Shown: positions 1 through 13,370 of the stretch, in pieces
Position numbering within the stretch: the first letter of the stretch is position 1
Layout: each line of letters opens with the position of its first letter
From: Tubiluchus corallicola
Lineage: Eukaryota > Priapulida > Priapulimorpha > Priapulimorphida > Tubiluchidae
Length of the DNA stretch: 64,000 nucleotides
Assembly: GCA_030141605.1 (NCBI GenBank)
Contig: JAQGDQ010000236.1
Location: forward strand, 30,001 to 94,000
Direction: 5' to 3'
Notes under the pieces: model-generated
What the model saw: only the letters and a program-made list of their open reading frames with translations
Database searches by the model: none
Told to the model about the DNA's origin: nothing
Program-made: the position numbers and the translations under genes

Positions 1-130
1 AGAGAGAGAGAGAGGAGAGAATAGGCAGTATGTTCGCATAAAGCAAAAAAAGTTACCTCGACGCGAGGTCCCCCTGGAGGGTGAGGCCACGGGGAAGTAT
101 CCCCCCTTCCCCTCCTTGAAATAGGGCCTG
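1..130. mobile_element. hAT-like non-autonomous element, partial copy 1 of 3
   Basis: This is the right half of a GC-rich element also present at 19448-19897 and 21652-21891. It starts inside a (GA)n tract at the window edge. It then has the shared core motif CAGTATGTTCGCATAAAGC and the C-rich arm, and ends in the inverted terminus TGAAATAGGGCCTG. The left half lies outside the window. Confidence 0.7.
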
Positions 131-261
131 CTTCCAGGTTAAGGCTTAAATACTAAGTTCATCTGATTGCGGTATACTACTTTACAAAAACATTTCTTTG
201 TTAATTTTATATGGTATGACTTTTGAACTTGACACGCGTAGAATGTTTACTTAAAACTTAC

Positions 262-3200
262 CAGGTACATGAGGTAAACAGACAGATCAGCATAATTTCC
301 ACCGAATTCTGGGCTGACAGTCTGAACAACATACCAGTCAGCAAAGCCAGCACTTGTGGACCAAGATCCAAACTTGAGCAATTGAGTGTCGCCATCACTA
401 CACACGCGAGTTTTTGAACTAAGTGGAAACCAGTAATGGCCTCCTGCAAATTACAGAATCTAAATCTAAATGCTAGCAAAATGTTGCAAAATGCTCACAT
501 CATCAAAGTTGATAACATTTCAGCATCTAAAACATTCTAGAGGCAGATTTCAAATGATACTCAAAGTAAAAACTCCTGGATGTAAAGCCAAACCACTTAG
601 AGTAAACGACGTGAGAAAGCTTTTATTACATTTTTCTTGGTAAGTCTATTGTCCATCTAGTTCACCATCCAACGTACTGGAACAGGTAAAGATAACTAGG
701 TTGTTGGAAAAGGTAGATTAGTATATACACAGGTATGCTCATTGCATAATCTTATGATCGAAAGGGGGCGTTGGCTTCGAATACCTTGAGAATAACGTTA
801 CGTTTGTGGACCTGTGGCATGGCTAGAATTCAGGCAGAGGAACATATACTGTGTAAGCATCTGAAAACATCGCATCACATACACGCTTATTCAAAGTGCT
901 TAGCTTTTACTAATGTTACTGGGCGTACATGCAATAAACAATGTTTTCACGCTCTGAAAAGTTCATATACTTGTTATTTATAGCACTGTCATCCTGCAAC
1001 TGCTAATATAACTTTGTCTAACTGTTTGGACCTGTCAATAAATGTAGTCCCACTGCTGTACTGTTAATCCCACGGAAAGATAAACAACTTGATCAGAGCC
1101 TGCATCCTGGTCCCATGTGGTGAGAGAAGCCCACCACAAAACCACGTCCGAGTTAAAGGATTATATTGGTCATCCCACTTGAAACTCGGATTTCCTTTTT
1201 CAAACTTAATAACTTGGGAAATTTAGACGACAATGTTGTTACATGTACATGTACTACACAGTACACAGCGCCAGAAGAGTTTTTCAAACACGGACACAGT
1301 TTCCATTCTGATCACAGATAGTAAGGTAAGCCATTATTTTGTCAAGCTTAAACCATCATTTTGTCATCTACAAAGTGCACAATTTGATGTCAGAGAGGCC
1401 ACTTTCTGATAGGCATAGAGTGCCAGCTGCTATTCTTAAAGTCATCGTTTCCAAGTTTACTATTTCTTAAAAAAGATTTCAACAGTGATTGCAAATTTTG
1501 AGACATCTGTGTTTTAAGATAACATTATGGCTTAGCTTGTTAGAATGGCAAATTTTTTTGCCCTTATCTAAACACTTACTAGTACTTGTATAGAACAATC
1601 GTTATATTTGAAATAAATTGGAATTTCAATAACTTATATGCAAATGATAAGCAAATTCTGAAGACAGAAGCGTAATTAAATGGCAAACAAGTTTAAAAAA
1701 TACAAACCAAGAAACAAAATAATAATCGTAATTGCTTCGCATTTGGAAGCCCAGTCGCCAAGCACTTCGAAATTACAGAATTTTCGTTTATTTCAGATAC
1801 TGCGATGTTTTCAACATTGGAAACTTGAAAATCTGCTCAGGAAACTTTAGGAAATAAACTTGTCTTATCACAGCAACAAACAAACTTTCGTCAACGAGCG
1901 TTTGAAGTTAGTTTTTATCGAATGTTTCGTTTGCTTTCCCCCAATAGTTGACTACACGTGTGAAAGTCATGTTGAAGTTGTTGTTCAGTCACTTTGTTAT
2001 GATTGAGTTTAGACACAGAGAAGTAAGCAAAAATCTATAATAAATACTTGCACTGCACACAACAGAAAGTGTTTATTTAGTGTTTATTGAGAAAACATGA
2101 GTAGCAAAACTGCTGCACTGAACATTGAGCAAAAACTAGAAAGCAAAAACAGTCAGTAAAATCTGTTTCACAGCCAGTATATACAGGTATAGAACTTGAC
2201 CTATGCAGACTTGCACAGGCTTCACAACAACCATTAATTTTAGATAGGGAGAGGACCAGTGTATATGTATTCACTGGACCATACAATTATACTGAAGGTA
2301 AGTCAGCTGGTAGAATGTAACAAGATTAGCACATAGATGGCAGCACCCAACTATAATGTACAGTTCCAACTTCCACAATACGGTCAAGTATATAATATTA
2401 TATGCAGTTAAATTCTGTTTTAAAGTGCTATTTTAACTATTTTTATGGTTTTTAACATAGAACTAGCATAAAGCAATTTTTGCATTATTTGTTGAAAGAT
2501 TACACCTTTCTTGGCAGAGGCGTTGAATATCTGTTACTGGTGTGCAGTCACCACGGCTATAGAAGATTTTTGTGTGGAAGCAAAATATCTTGACAGACAC
2601 AGTGACTAGGGATATAAATAAATTTACAGTATCAGCTAGTTACCTGTGGCGGGGTCGCTGTAAACGAGCGTTCCAACAAGAACTTGTTTGTCAATGCGCG
2701 ATAACACGTCTTGAATGTGAGGATTTTTGTGGTATCGGAAGCACAAGCAAGCCACGGCTCCAGAATGCATGACTGCATATAAAAACAAATTATCAAAATG
2801 AACATTAGCATAACAGATGCACGGCTACAGGTCGACTTTATTAATATGGCATTTAATATGAAATAACCTAAAATAATAATGTCTTTAATAGAAATCATTC
2901 ATTCTGCAGCGAAAGAATCACCAAAATTAGCTTAAAAATTCCTTGTTTTAAGTGAACAAGAACTGAGTTGCAAAAATGGTGATGCCTATAATCAGATGAC
3001 TATTATCGATCACAAGGAGGCAGTGAAAGATGCCTATAAAAAGTCCGTAAACCACCTTAATACAGGAAGAGGTGTGCCATGGGTAAGTTTTAAAACTGCT
3101 AGTAAACTGCAGCGATTTCGTACCATTCTTTTTAACTTTTCTTAGAATACGTTTCATGATTGCTGATTTATGTCAACTGTAAATACTAATAAAGGGCTTC

Positions 3201-4657
3201 CGGAAGAAAAGCCAAAATTTATGATTTGCTTTTCATATGCTGACTTACCATACACCATGGCAGTACTAGGGCAACCGTAGCGTGCAATGGTCTCAGCTAC
3301 CATCGCTGCACATACGTGGTTTTCCCCCATTCCACCCAAATGCTTGGGCACCAGTAAACCCAGCAGACCTTGACTGGCGAGCGCAGTCATGTTCTTCCTA
3401 GGATATTCATAGGTATCATCCGAAATCACCTGCAAATTGTTTAAAATATATATATTATGTATAGTGAAAATTCATGTTTAGTGATAAATCTGTTCAGTAC
3501 ACAGGTTAATCATATAACTATTCATTATTTGCTATTTGTTTCTACTTATACAAAGTAACTATTATAACTTCTAAAATAATGTTTATATTGATTTACCAAC
3601 AGTTGTTACATTTACTAAGGGGGGAATGCCCGGGCAAAAGTTTAAAAGTTTCTGGTACGAACCGCGTAATAACTAATAAAGTTATTTTCATAATCAAATA
3701 ATAACTTGTAGAATAATATTAATGGCAAAAACGTTGGCGTTATGATTATGGCGACGACGACGGGTGATGATGATGACGAAAATGACGATGATAATAATAT
3801 AAATTAGATCAATACATACATATGTACACAATTGCACATAGACTAACAACTTGAAACTCGTAGCAGCTGAGATGAACAAGTGGCTAGCATAATTTCACGT
3901 GAATAAAATTATTGTATTATAACGGTATAGATTTGCATAAACATAAAGTTTTTAAATTGTCAGTCTATTATGTGAAAGTACTATAACATTCGGACATTAA
4001 AGGTATATGATTGTTTAAACTGCAAAATGTTACGTCGCATAGCTCATTGACACACGCTTAACTTCGGTCATTTAACTAATGAAGTTAAACCATTAGTAAA
4101 AGCATATTGTGTTGAAAAAACAAAAAGAATACTTTATTCAGTTATTCTTGTGAAGTGGCGAGTCCACTGAAAAAGCTATAATCAAGTGAACGCTCTATCA
4201 GCAACTGCTTTGCTACTTCACCTGGGTTGACTGAAATCGTGCGCGTGTCAGCCTCATTCAGAACTTCCTAACCTAACTATCAATTGCATCATCGTCATAC
4301 GTGGTCTTGGTACCATATACATTTATACATCTGAGTTGTTGAGCTTTTCTGTGACACCCACATTACAAGCATTAAGTTGTTCAGCTACACCGTGACTCCT
4401 GTTTTACAAGAGTATCATAACCTCTTTCGATTGAATTGATACAAAAATTGGCATTTTGCCAATAATTTTAGCTATATGACTGTAATTGAATTTACTTATG
4501 TTACCGCATTTGGTCGAAGCGTTGTTCTACATAGTTCTATAAGATTCCGTTGAATTTCTTTATGCCGTTCGGTTAGGAGAGTTCTTTGATCGTATTCGAA
4601 TCCTAAACCAAAATATTTGCTCTTTCCCCATTTCTTCGTTTCCGTTTCCTGCGTCAT
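262..4657 (-). CDS. acyl-CoA dehydrogenase-like protein, 5' part (four exons; 3' end beyond window)
   Basis: Exons on the minus strand are 4505-4657 (ATG at 4657, in-frame TAA four codons upstream), 3249-3429, 2644-2772 and 262-443. All have AG acceptors and GT donors, and the phases (0, 1, 1, 0) join into one 215-codon open frame. Exons 1-2 give the helical N-terminal domain, with LTERHKEIQRNLIELCR and LASQGLLGLLVPKHLGGMGE. Exon 3 has VMHSGAV and ends LVYSDPATG, the start of the middle beta domain. Exon 4 continues GGHYWFPLSSKTR to FADWYVVQTV. This order is that of the flavoprotein acyl-CoA dehydrogenase superfamily, which oxidises acyl-CoA to enoyl-CoA using FAD. The C-terminal helical domain with the catalytic base would lie left of position 262, so substrate and subfamily cannot be assigned. 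No mitochondrial leader is obvious. Introns hold no recognisable gene. Confidence 0.85.
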
Positions 4658-5833
4658 TGTGTCTGATGGTTACTAAAAGAACAAATGTATTTTTATTAGT
4701 TACTGACTGGCACTTTCAGACTATGGCTAGCAACTTTATTGTGAGCTGATATGCCAAATATTTATCTTACTTATATTAACGATCAATTGTAAAATAGTGG
4801 CAGATTGGTGATGATTAGACAAAGACAAAAGCCTAAACTCTGAAATTCTAGTTTACATATTTCATTATCAACGAAGCTTATAATTAATTGAAGACTGTGA
4901 CACGTGACAATAAGTCCTACCTACAGACTCTATACTGCTCCCTGCACAACTAGTCTGCAAAACACGAATGCATTTCCATCTTCCTTGATTTTATTGACAG
5001 TTTTAAAATCATTGATTATAATGACGATCTATAATTTTCACAGAATCCTTGTTGCTTCGTCGTTGTCATTTTATTACAATATATGTAAACTAACATTGTA
5101 ACTTATGAACAGAAGGGTATAGACTCAGACCGACTGCAAATTCCATTTTTGAACTGCCAGGTAACGTTTAGAAGTGTAAACTCGTTGATCTCTAGCTTGC
5201 CGAAAGAATTTCCTCTGGGAGAAGTTGCATAGATGAACGAACTTTCGTATCAAGTTTCACGTTTTTTTTTCAAAAAAGTTTACCAAAGACGCAAGCTGGT
5301 ACGCTAATACTACTTGGACGGTTAATAAAAATTGTTGAACCGAGCACCTTGAACGAATGCTTGCAAGTTAAAGGCAAGGTACGATATTAATCATGTCAAA
5401 CTTCGTATTGCAAAAAAGTTCGATGAATGAAATTATGACTAGTAAATATAGGCCATATTGAGAGTAGGCCATTTAGCGGCCTTACAAACTTATATAGCAA
5501 AAATTTCAATCCTATTATAACAACAGAGCTACACTTGAAGAATTCTGCACCACATACACTGAGCTTTCCAGGCTAATTTATGCATATCTGTAAGTAATTT
5601 GTTTATCTTGCCGTCAGTATTCCGTTGATATCGATTATTTGTATTGTTATCTAGGCCTTACTGCATCTTGGAAAACTGCCCTAAAGGTTACATTGTGGCA
5701 ATGGAATATTTCACTTTTCTCCTTTTTACTGTCCTCTTTTGTTTATTTTTTTTAATTTCTTAATTATACGAGTTCAGCTCAAACGACCAACTCCCATAGC
5801 TTAACCACAGTTTGTGCACCCATATTACAAGAA
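4658..5833. other. Intergenic stretch upstream of the dehydrogenase gene
   Basis: AT-rich sequence between the minus-strand dehydrogenase start and the next plus-strand frame. It should contain the dehydrogenase promoter and 5' UTR. I see no clear TATA box or repeat here. Confidence 0.4.
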
Positions 5834-6277
5834 ATGCAACAACCAAGGTTGATGATAATAACTTTTGTCATAGACAAAACTGAGGTGTTTTGGGAAGGGT
5901 GTTTTGCCGATAATGAACATTTAAATAATTATTTTGAGCTAACTAAACATGGTCAATATAGAGTAGCCGTTTTCTTTCGTAATACACATTCTCAGAGCAT
6001 TTGCAAAACTGTTCAGTGCAGTATACAGCGTAGATCAGGACATAAATTTGAAACCAAATATGCTAGTCGGGGTGATGGTCTACTATATTTAACCATGATT
6101 CCAGGATGGAACGATCTAATAAATTTATGCGCGATGAAGCGAGGTCTTTATTTGCTTTCTAGGTCAGTCAGGGCGAGTCCAGACATGGGTAGCTCATTTC
6201 GAATACAGTTCGTGAATGTAAGCCTCAGTAAGAAACCATTAAAACGTACGACTTTAAGGAGAATGACAGGTAAATGA
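5834..6277 (+). CDS. Hypothetical protein or first coding exon, unrecognised
   Basis: An open frame of 147 codons from ATG at 5834, long for such AT-rich DNA. I do not recognise the family. The protein is basic at the C-terminus (KKPLKRTTLRRMTGK) and has mixed hydrophobic stretches such as GDGLLYLTMIPGW and FRIQFVNVSLSKK. There is no signal peptide, repeat or low-complexity run. The frame ends with ACAG followed by GTAAATGA, so it could be a coding exon spliced at 6271 rather than a complete gene. It lies head to head with the dehydrogenase gene. No obvious downstream exon was found before the LINE at 6944. The amino-acid mix looks protein-like, but function is unknown. Confidence 0.4.
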   Translation: MQQPRLMIITFVIDKTEVFWEGCFADNEHLNNYFELTKHGQYRVAVFFRNTHSQSICKTVQCSIQRRSGHKFETKYASRGDGLLYLTMIPGWNDLINLCAMKRGLYLLSRSVRASPDMGSSFRIQFVNVSLSKKPLKRTTLRRMTGK

Positions 6278-6943
6278 TTATAATCAAACTTATATATGCC
6301 TACATAATTTTGTTTAATTTGTTTTTTTAATTTTGTTTACTAACATTCAGTTTAGCAGTGGCGTCTTTTTACTGTTATGTGAAATTAGCTATGTAAACAA
6401 CTTGCTGTGTGATATAATTATGCTGTGTAGCGAACATTAATGGGGTATGTATGTACCTATAGTACCGTAAACCTACATGTTGATTTTGTAATAGCATGTA
6501 TATACACAATACATATACATATATACATTAACTGCTCCAGCCTATAGTTAACATATCTTCGAGAAAAATCCACAAAACTTCAGATGCACAAATCTACAAA
6601 ACTCAAAAAGGCTGACCTGTTTAATTCTCACAAAGAATCCGTGTTATTTATTAGTAGCTATGACAAACGTAAAAAATAAACAAGTCACTACTCACCAAAG
6701 TTGTCTGTTCAGGTATAGGGCGTAGGTCGCACAAAATATGCAGCTATGTGTTTACTCTGTTCTGGGGATCTAGGTGTTGCACACAAAATATGCGCACATG
6801 CATAGCCAGATTTAGTTTCTAAAAATCCCCTTTCGAACACGTTGGCCTGGACAATCTCAAGGTCGCCGTCAATGCGAAAGTGAAAAAACTAGGACAGCAG
6901 TAGCTTTGTAGTGTAAAGTCTAATGCGCGTGCGCGCGTGTGTT
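6278..6943. other. Stretch without recognisable gene
   Basis: AT-rich sequence with short (TATACA) runs near 6500 and a GCGCGTGCGCGCGTGTG run just before the (TA)n tail of the LINE at 6944. I see nothing coding. Confidence 0.35.
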
Positions 6944-6944
6944 G

Positions 6945-6979
<35 letters not shown>

Positions 6980-7740
6980 ATCTTTATTTGCCATTAAAAA
7001 CATTGATAATCACTGATAAAAACTTTACAGAGATAATCAATCAGTGTTAGTTAATAAAAACTTACACTGCTGAAGGCAAATGCGTCTGTGCAATCTAAAC
7101 TACTGTGCAGTAATGGAAAGTAACGACGAATAAAATCAAACATATTTACAACTATGCACAAAAAATGAAAAAACTATGATTTAATTAATATGGCCGTGGA
7201 TATATGAATTCTGAATTAGTGTGTATGTTGTCGTACTGGTGTGATGGTATTTCATATCTGGTTAATATTAGTGATTTTAATTTTGTTTTAAATGCTGATA
7301 GGGACTTGATTTGTTTAACCTGTAATGGTAGAGAATTCCAAAGTAAAATTGCTTGTTTGATTACAGAGTTCGTTCCATAGTGGGTATTTGTCCTAATTTG
7401 TTTTAGATTGCTTGCTCTGTAAGCGATAGGATTAGGAAAAAAGGTAAATGTGTTATTCTGGAATGGTTTGCTAATGTTGTTAATGTATTTAAATATAAAA
7501 AGCAGAGTAAAATATTCTTTGTGTGCTTCAATGAATGGGAATTTTAAAGTTTTTCTCAGGTTAGTTGTTGAAGCTTTGAATTTTTGTCTACCTGCCTAAT
7601 GTTTGTATGAGTATGACAAGATTATTGTGTACTTGTATGCCCAGGAATTTAAGGTCTTCTATTGACACAGGAACTAGATCTTGCGTCACTTTTCAAGCTT
7701 TTTTTCTTCTTGACTCTCATAGTTATTTATATAATCCTTT
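6944..7740 (-). mobile_element. LINE 3' end, copy 1 (degenerate RT C-terminus with (TA)n tail)
   Basis: It is nearly identical over about 650 bp to 17437-18130. The minus-strand element ends in GGCAAATAAAGATTATTA plus a (TA)n tail at 6948-6976. The matching part of copy 2 encodes the C-terminal region of a non-LTR reverse transcriptase (YGTNSVIKQAILLWNSLP). This copy is frame-broken. The two copies diverge at about 7605, so it is 5'-truncated at a different point from copy 2. Confidence 0.75.
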
Positions 7741-8093
7741 ATTCTCCTGCTAACAATTCACTCAGTGCCTAGTTAGGCATGCAAGCTACGGTCACAAAAT
7801 TCGGCGGGGGAAGATATCAGTATGGGTGCCTCTGACCTCTGCTCAAGAGCTAAAAGGAAGTGCGGGGTGGTCTGTTTTTCGATTAGGTCGCAAATCCTCC
7901 TGGGGCTTCAGTTATTTTTCAATTTTTTCATTTAACATTGTGGTATAGTTATGCGTCTCGGTTTTTAAAAATGCAGGGAAGCTATAAATGTCCGAGAGGA
8001 GCAAAATGCAAAAAACGGGCTTACCTATTTTTTTCTGATTTTTTACCCGCAAAGTACACGAACTCACAAGGCGAAGACGTCAGGTAACAATTT
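7741..8093. other. Stretch without recognisable gene
   Basis: Mixed sequence between the LINE fragment and the small reading frame at 8094. I see nothing I can name. Confidence 0.3.
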
Positions 8094-8264
8094 TTATTTG
8101 TGGCTAGGGGCTAAGTGAGGTCGAGATATTGTGCATCCTGAACATGTGTCATTTGGGTAGTGGCAAAAATTTCCGCTAGGCGGCAAATTTGTGAATTCAT
8201 CGTGAAGTGCATTTCCTATGTAATCAAGCAATGCGAATCCAAGTAAAATCAAAATTATAACTTT
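8094..8264 (-). CDS. Possible small secreted protein or signal-peptide exon
   Basis: From an internal ATG near 8272 the frame reads MKTKVIILILLGFALLD. This is a good signal-peptide core, followed by about 35 residues with three cysteines (FCHYPNDTCSGC), then a stop. The stop overlaps an AATAAA-like string near 8094. It could be a short secreted peptide or the first exon of a larger gene, since a GT donor inside it cannot be excluded. There is no homology I recognise. It lies just downstream of the pentraxin-like gene A on the same strand, but the two do not align. Confidence 0.25.
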   Translation of the reverse strand, partial: KVIILILLGFALLDYIGNALHDEFTNLPPSGNFCHYPNDTCSGCTISRPHLAPSHK

Positions 8265-8504
8265 GGTCTTCATTGAAAAGGCTGACGTCTTTTCAAGGCC
8301 TAATTCTACAACTGGTTTTTGCAAAATCTACAGTTTCTGAGCACGCCAGAACTATTATCAACTTGTTTATATTTCAGTAAATGGTTCTTTTGTAAATGCT
8401 GTAATTGTAATTCTCATGTTTCGAAACTTTGAGTTTAGTTTCCCTGGTTGGATTGATGTTTTAATTATTTGGAAAAGCATTAAACGGTGAAAATGAAATA
8501 TCTA

Positions 8505-8765
8505 AAAGTTGTATCAATGTGTTTATTGGATTGATTGTTTTGGGTCCTTTTAAAGTGTTTATTGTATTGATTGTGTTGGGTCGATTTAAAATGTTTATTG
8601 TATTGATTGTATTGAGTCGACTTTGTGTTTATTGTATTGATTGTATTAGGTCGATTTAAAATGTTTATTGTCATGATTGTATTGAGTACTTTGTGTTTAC
8701 TGTATTGATTGTATTGGATCGATATAAAGTGTTTGTTGTATCGATTAGTTCGTTTTTGTCCAATT
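8505..8765. repeat. AT-rich minisatellite
   Basis: Imperfect tandem copies of a unit built on GTTTATTGTATTGATTGTAT and GGGTCGATTTAAA, with a period near 60 bp. At least four diverged units are visible. The asparagine- and isoleucine-rich frame read from it on the minus strand is a by-product of the repeat. Confidence 0.75.
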
Positions 8766-9175
8766 GTAAATTTAAGAGAAAGAAATAATATAAAACAACA
8801 ACAACACACGACTAAATGCCATAGTAAATACCTCATATTTATGATAACAAGAATGAGTCAAGAAAATCGACTTCAACTACAACAGTTAATAAACAACGCT
8901 ACATTGTCGTAAGTATTGCGACGTCTTTAATAAGACGTCGAGAGAATTATATTTTAACCTAACATTTTGACTATATCTTAATCGTTTTACTAACGATAAC
9001 TTTTTAACTGCAGTTAGATGCACTTAAGTGGAAATGGAAGGTATAGAGGGTATGTTATCAATTTTAATGGGAAAAATTTCATTTATATTTCAGTAGGGAA
9101 AAATTGTTTTCACATAATGCAAAAACATATTGTCGCATAATGTAATTAATTTAAAATACAATGTGTAGAAATATA
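8766..9175. other. Stretch without recognisable gene
   Basis: AT-rich. It contains a short palindromic AAGACGTC-type motif near 8920-8940. I see nothing coding that I can support. Confidence 0.3.
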
Positions 9176-9270
9176 TATAAAGTATATACATATACTTTAT
9201 TTGCCATAAAATGATTTACAATAAAATCACAATCTTCGGTAATCACTATTAAAGGCAAATGCGTCTGGTG
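9176..9270 (-). mobile_element. LINE 3'-terminal fragment, related to the copies at 6944 and 17437
   Basis: It carries the same 3' signature (ACTTTATTTGCCAT, GGTAATCACT, AAAGGCAAATGCGTCTG) next to a TATATACATATA tail. Only the last 100 bp or so align, so this is a very short 5'-truncated insertion. Confidence 0.55.
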
Positions 9271-10217
9271 AAAACTATGAACCACTAGTACATAAAAATT
9301 AAAACTAAAAGCAACTACACACATAGTTATAATATGTTCACAGTACTACACATAGGCACGATATGATAAGTAAAGTACATAATAATAAACGTAAGATCAA
9401 ATTTATATCAATTTATTACAATAGACACGTAATACGTAACACAATACATAAGTATAGCACAATAAGTCAAACACATAATCCACGTAAGACAAAATTTTCA
9501 TCAATTATCACATAATACACATTAGATTCGTATATAATACGGTTCGGCCGTCTGGTTCTAGCCGCCAGGATCTTAGCAATCACTTTTGGACGGTTTGAAC
9601 CGGTGCTATCGGTGGGCGAGAGGCCACACATAGTATAATTTTGTATGAAAATTTCTTTTAGACATACTTTGAAATTTCCTTTTCTTCCCCTTTAAAGATA
9701 TTCAATACAGTATGTAGTTGTACTTCCACACTGTAGTGCACAGTTACAGCAAAAGAGAAAAAAGTTTGTTGTTTAAATTCGTGTTGCCTTCGAGTTCTGA
9801 CATCATGTTTGTGGTTTCCTTGCACGATTTATACGACATTCAATTTTGTGAATATAAAAAACGAATTGGGTTGAATTGAATTGAATTTTAAATCTTTCTT
9901 TTTGTTTTAGTGGTGATGTTTTCCATATACCAGCAACATTGTCTGGAAGGCGAGAAAAATAAAAAGAAACAATCGTGTATATCAATAATGTATTATTAAG
10001 AAACAATAATGAGAGCATTATCCACTTATCTTGGTGTGTAAATGCTAACAATTGACGTTATATATATTTGCTGTATGCTGATATCAATATAATTTTAATG
10101 CATTATGAAAAATAGTTGAATTCATTACTACTGTATATCATATTATATACATGTATTATGGAAACAATATTATTGCTGTCACATATATACTGGAAAAAGC
10201 TTTCTGTTGATACTATT
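9271..10217. other. AT-rich stretch downstream of pentraxin-like gene A
   Basis: It contains runs rich in ACACATAATA and ACGTAA between 9300 and 9530, and a (TTGAA)n tract near 9870. It probably includes the 3' UTR of gene A. I see no further exon. Confidence 0.35.
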
Positions 10218-12879
10218 TCAATGTTGCCGCCTGGTTTCATACAAATACTTTATCTTATCATAGTTTTGCTTGACCTTAGCAGACAGATAAGCTATTTCAT
10301 TACGGTTTTGCTTTACCTTACTAGAGAAAACGCGCATGAGCTGAGATGTTTGCTTGGCGTTATAAATTATGAAGTCCAAAAGAGTGCTGAACTGTGCTTC
10401 AGTCAATGCACAGACTGTTTCTGTTGTCGGTTCTGTAGCAGTTAAACAGGTAGAAGCATCTAGTTGAAGACCTACAAGCATCATCTTAGCTACATCTACA
10501 AGCCACGTAAAGGCATATGATCCTTCAGGTACACAGGACGTCATTAATGTGGCTGGAAATGAAAGCTTTTTAAGTAAACTGTTCCAGTTGTGCCATAATG
10601 CGTAAAAAATGAAATTTCTGCTAACACGTGAGGCGTGATACTGTTCTGTACTAGACTTTCTGAATTAGAGATTCAAATTTTAAGATCAGAAAAACTATGA
10701 ACTGTTTTCACTACTAAAATGATATGTGGCGACATTAACAAAAATTTTAACTTGTACAAATGCGATGTTCTTGTAACATAAACAATTCGAACGTTCTCTT
10801 ATTTCACACTAAATGCAAACGGCAGAGAAAAGAGAGGATCAATAAAAATAACCAATGGAACACAGGAGTAGAAATAAACAGCTGAACGCAGACGACAACA
10901 GGAAGTTATAGTTAAACAGGAAAAGCGGAGAGATTTCGTTTTCGAGTAAAAAGATTTTAGTTGAAATCATACTTACCTATAGTGCTGTCATCAAGAATGC
11001 TGTTGTCTACTATGATGCCAGTAACCATTCCTGAGAAGCTGTACTCGCCTGGATCATCATGGTCTTGCCCAATTAGAAATGCCCCACCCCCTGGTATTGG
11101 TCCCGGATTGGAGTTAAAGAATCCAGCTAAATTTGAAAAAATTGAACGTTAACATTGCACATCTGAACGCATACAAGGTCAGGTGATCAGCATGAACAGA
11201 AGTGCCTATGCAACAAACCAATCAGAAGTTTCCCTCTAGGCTCTGGTCAAAGATACAACTCGCATTATGTATAATTAAAAATTTTATATGGAGTAACTCA
11301 GTACATTCTTTATTTTGTGTTCCAAACCTAATAAGTAACCTAGCAATTCTGACCTAAAATCTTTGATCTTAACATTGTCTTTAACATGTATATATTAATT
11401 AGTTTTATGTGAGCCTAAAATAATGCATTCTGATTTTCATTTTATTTTATTCCACAGCGTATGTAAACAATGTACTGCTTTTGGATCCTGACAAAGTGTA
11501 AGATCACTAAAGCTCGGCCTGTTGTTGTTGCCGATGGTGGTGTTGCACATTTATCTTTAAAAACTATCACAGGCCACACTTGTCATCGTAGGAGGCTGAA
11601 CTTTACATGAAGATAATATGACAACGCTAAACGCTTCTCATGATTTTCTCATGGAAACTATTAACTTTTACAAGAAATGAGCAGTAGGATGTGCTGGATC
11701 CAAGTACATTAGTGCTTCCATTCTAGTTCTCATGAAGTGCTCTGAGTTTTTGTGAATTGTTGCTTTTGTGTTCAATGTTTTCATGTGTTATTTTTTCACG
11801 TATTGATTTTCTATTCTACTTATGTATTGTTTCCATATATTGCCTTTTTAGTTCTTATTTCTTGTTCGGTTATTCCTATGCTCTTTTGCGCTTGCAAACT
11901 TTCTTGCTTATTAGGTATACAGATGCATTAGTATTCTTATATAATCAATATTTTAATATTGGCTTATTCGAAGTAAGACAATAAAAATAATATTATCGAG
12001 GTCACACATGTATGGCTCAACCAGAATAATTTTGAACAGTACAGCGTCTTTTCCATAGGCAGTGACTGGAATTTTTCGGAAATACCAACAAGACTTATAA
12101 CTCCTGAACGTTCATTTATGTAAACATGTTCTAATGCACATCTTACGTTGATTGTTTTTTACAATTTTTTAAGTTCATTGATAAATGATCTGGGTTGTGC
12201 TACCGATCTAAAATATAAGGACACTTCAATACATAATCTGTTATTCTGCTAACTCGGGAATTCGCTTAAAAGTTAAAATTCTAAACCCTGATTTAAATTA
12301 GTAAGTGATTACACTTATAACTGATTTTGCAAAAATGGTGATACTTCTTGTTATTAATAGGTTTGATTTTACAGTTTAGAGAAGTGGTCAAAAACCTGAT
12401 GTACTATGTATTACTTTGGAATTGTTCATCCACGTAAAATTTCCATTCGCCGTTGCCTGAAGTAGAATCGTAAGAACTACAAACCAAATGCCAGTTACCA
12501 TCCCTGATAGTTGTGCACAAAGTATTAGGGGGCTCCCTAAAAAGATAATAATGACGTAAGATAATAAAGATAATAATGATATAGTATAATAAAGGTAATA
12601 ACGGATGACGTAGTAGCGTAGTTTGTTTCACATACAACCCTATTCAATGTTTTCCACGAATTATAGCATTTTTAATTGTTTATTTTTTCGCGGAAAGAGC
12701 ATGCTATCGAAAAAATACATCACAATTGTTGATGAATTTAGTGATACTATTTTTGATCAAAATGATTTACTTATGCGAAAAATGTGTGCATAGTACTAGG
12801 AAGGACAGGCCAGTCTGGCAGATGTATTGATGACCAGAGATGCGGATTGAGAGAGGGAAATGTGGGTGAATTCGAATTT

Positions 12880-13370
12880 AATGAAGTAAAAACTTTTGAA
12901 GCGTAAGAAAATGCTCCTAAATAAATAATAAAATTCGTCTTGAAATTTTGAATCATGCGGTTTTAATGCATAAGAGCTTGCATTAGCAGCAACGTTGTAT
13001 AAAACTAGCAAATTTAAACTTTCGCGATGACGTTAGTCGCAGCCATTTTAACGGCAATAAGTTTAGATAACATTTGCGTAAAGTTCGTAAAAATAATCAG
13101 AGCATTTGCAACGTATATTTCACTGACTAGGCAAAAGTATAAATTACTTTATTTTGTCAATAAAACCAATAATTTTTTTTTGGTGAACCAGTAATGTATT
13201 TTGATGCACCCTGGGTTAGTGAAACAGTGACGTTTTACTTGCTGACGCAAAACATTTTAAATTATTAAGAACTTCAGTTACATGTGTTTTTCAAATAGGT
13301 AAGTGTAATGTGAAATAATGTATAACTTTGTATGGAAAGTTTCGACACATACTTTTCATTTAAGTTTACT
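12880..13370. repeat. Dispersed repeat copy, pair with 18390-18790
   Basis: It shares an ordered series of motifs with 18390-18790 in the same orientation: CTTG(C/T)ATTAGCAG(C/T)AACG, AATAATCAGAGCATTT, AAATTACTTT, TTGTCAATAA, AAATTATTAAG and ATGGAAAGTTT. The two are clearly diverged. Both lie in introns of gene A, flanking the intron that holds exon 3. I do not recognise the element. Confidence 0.65.
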
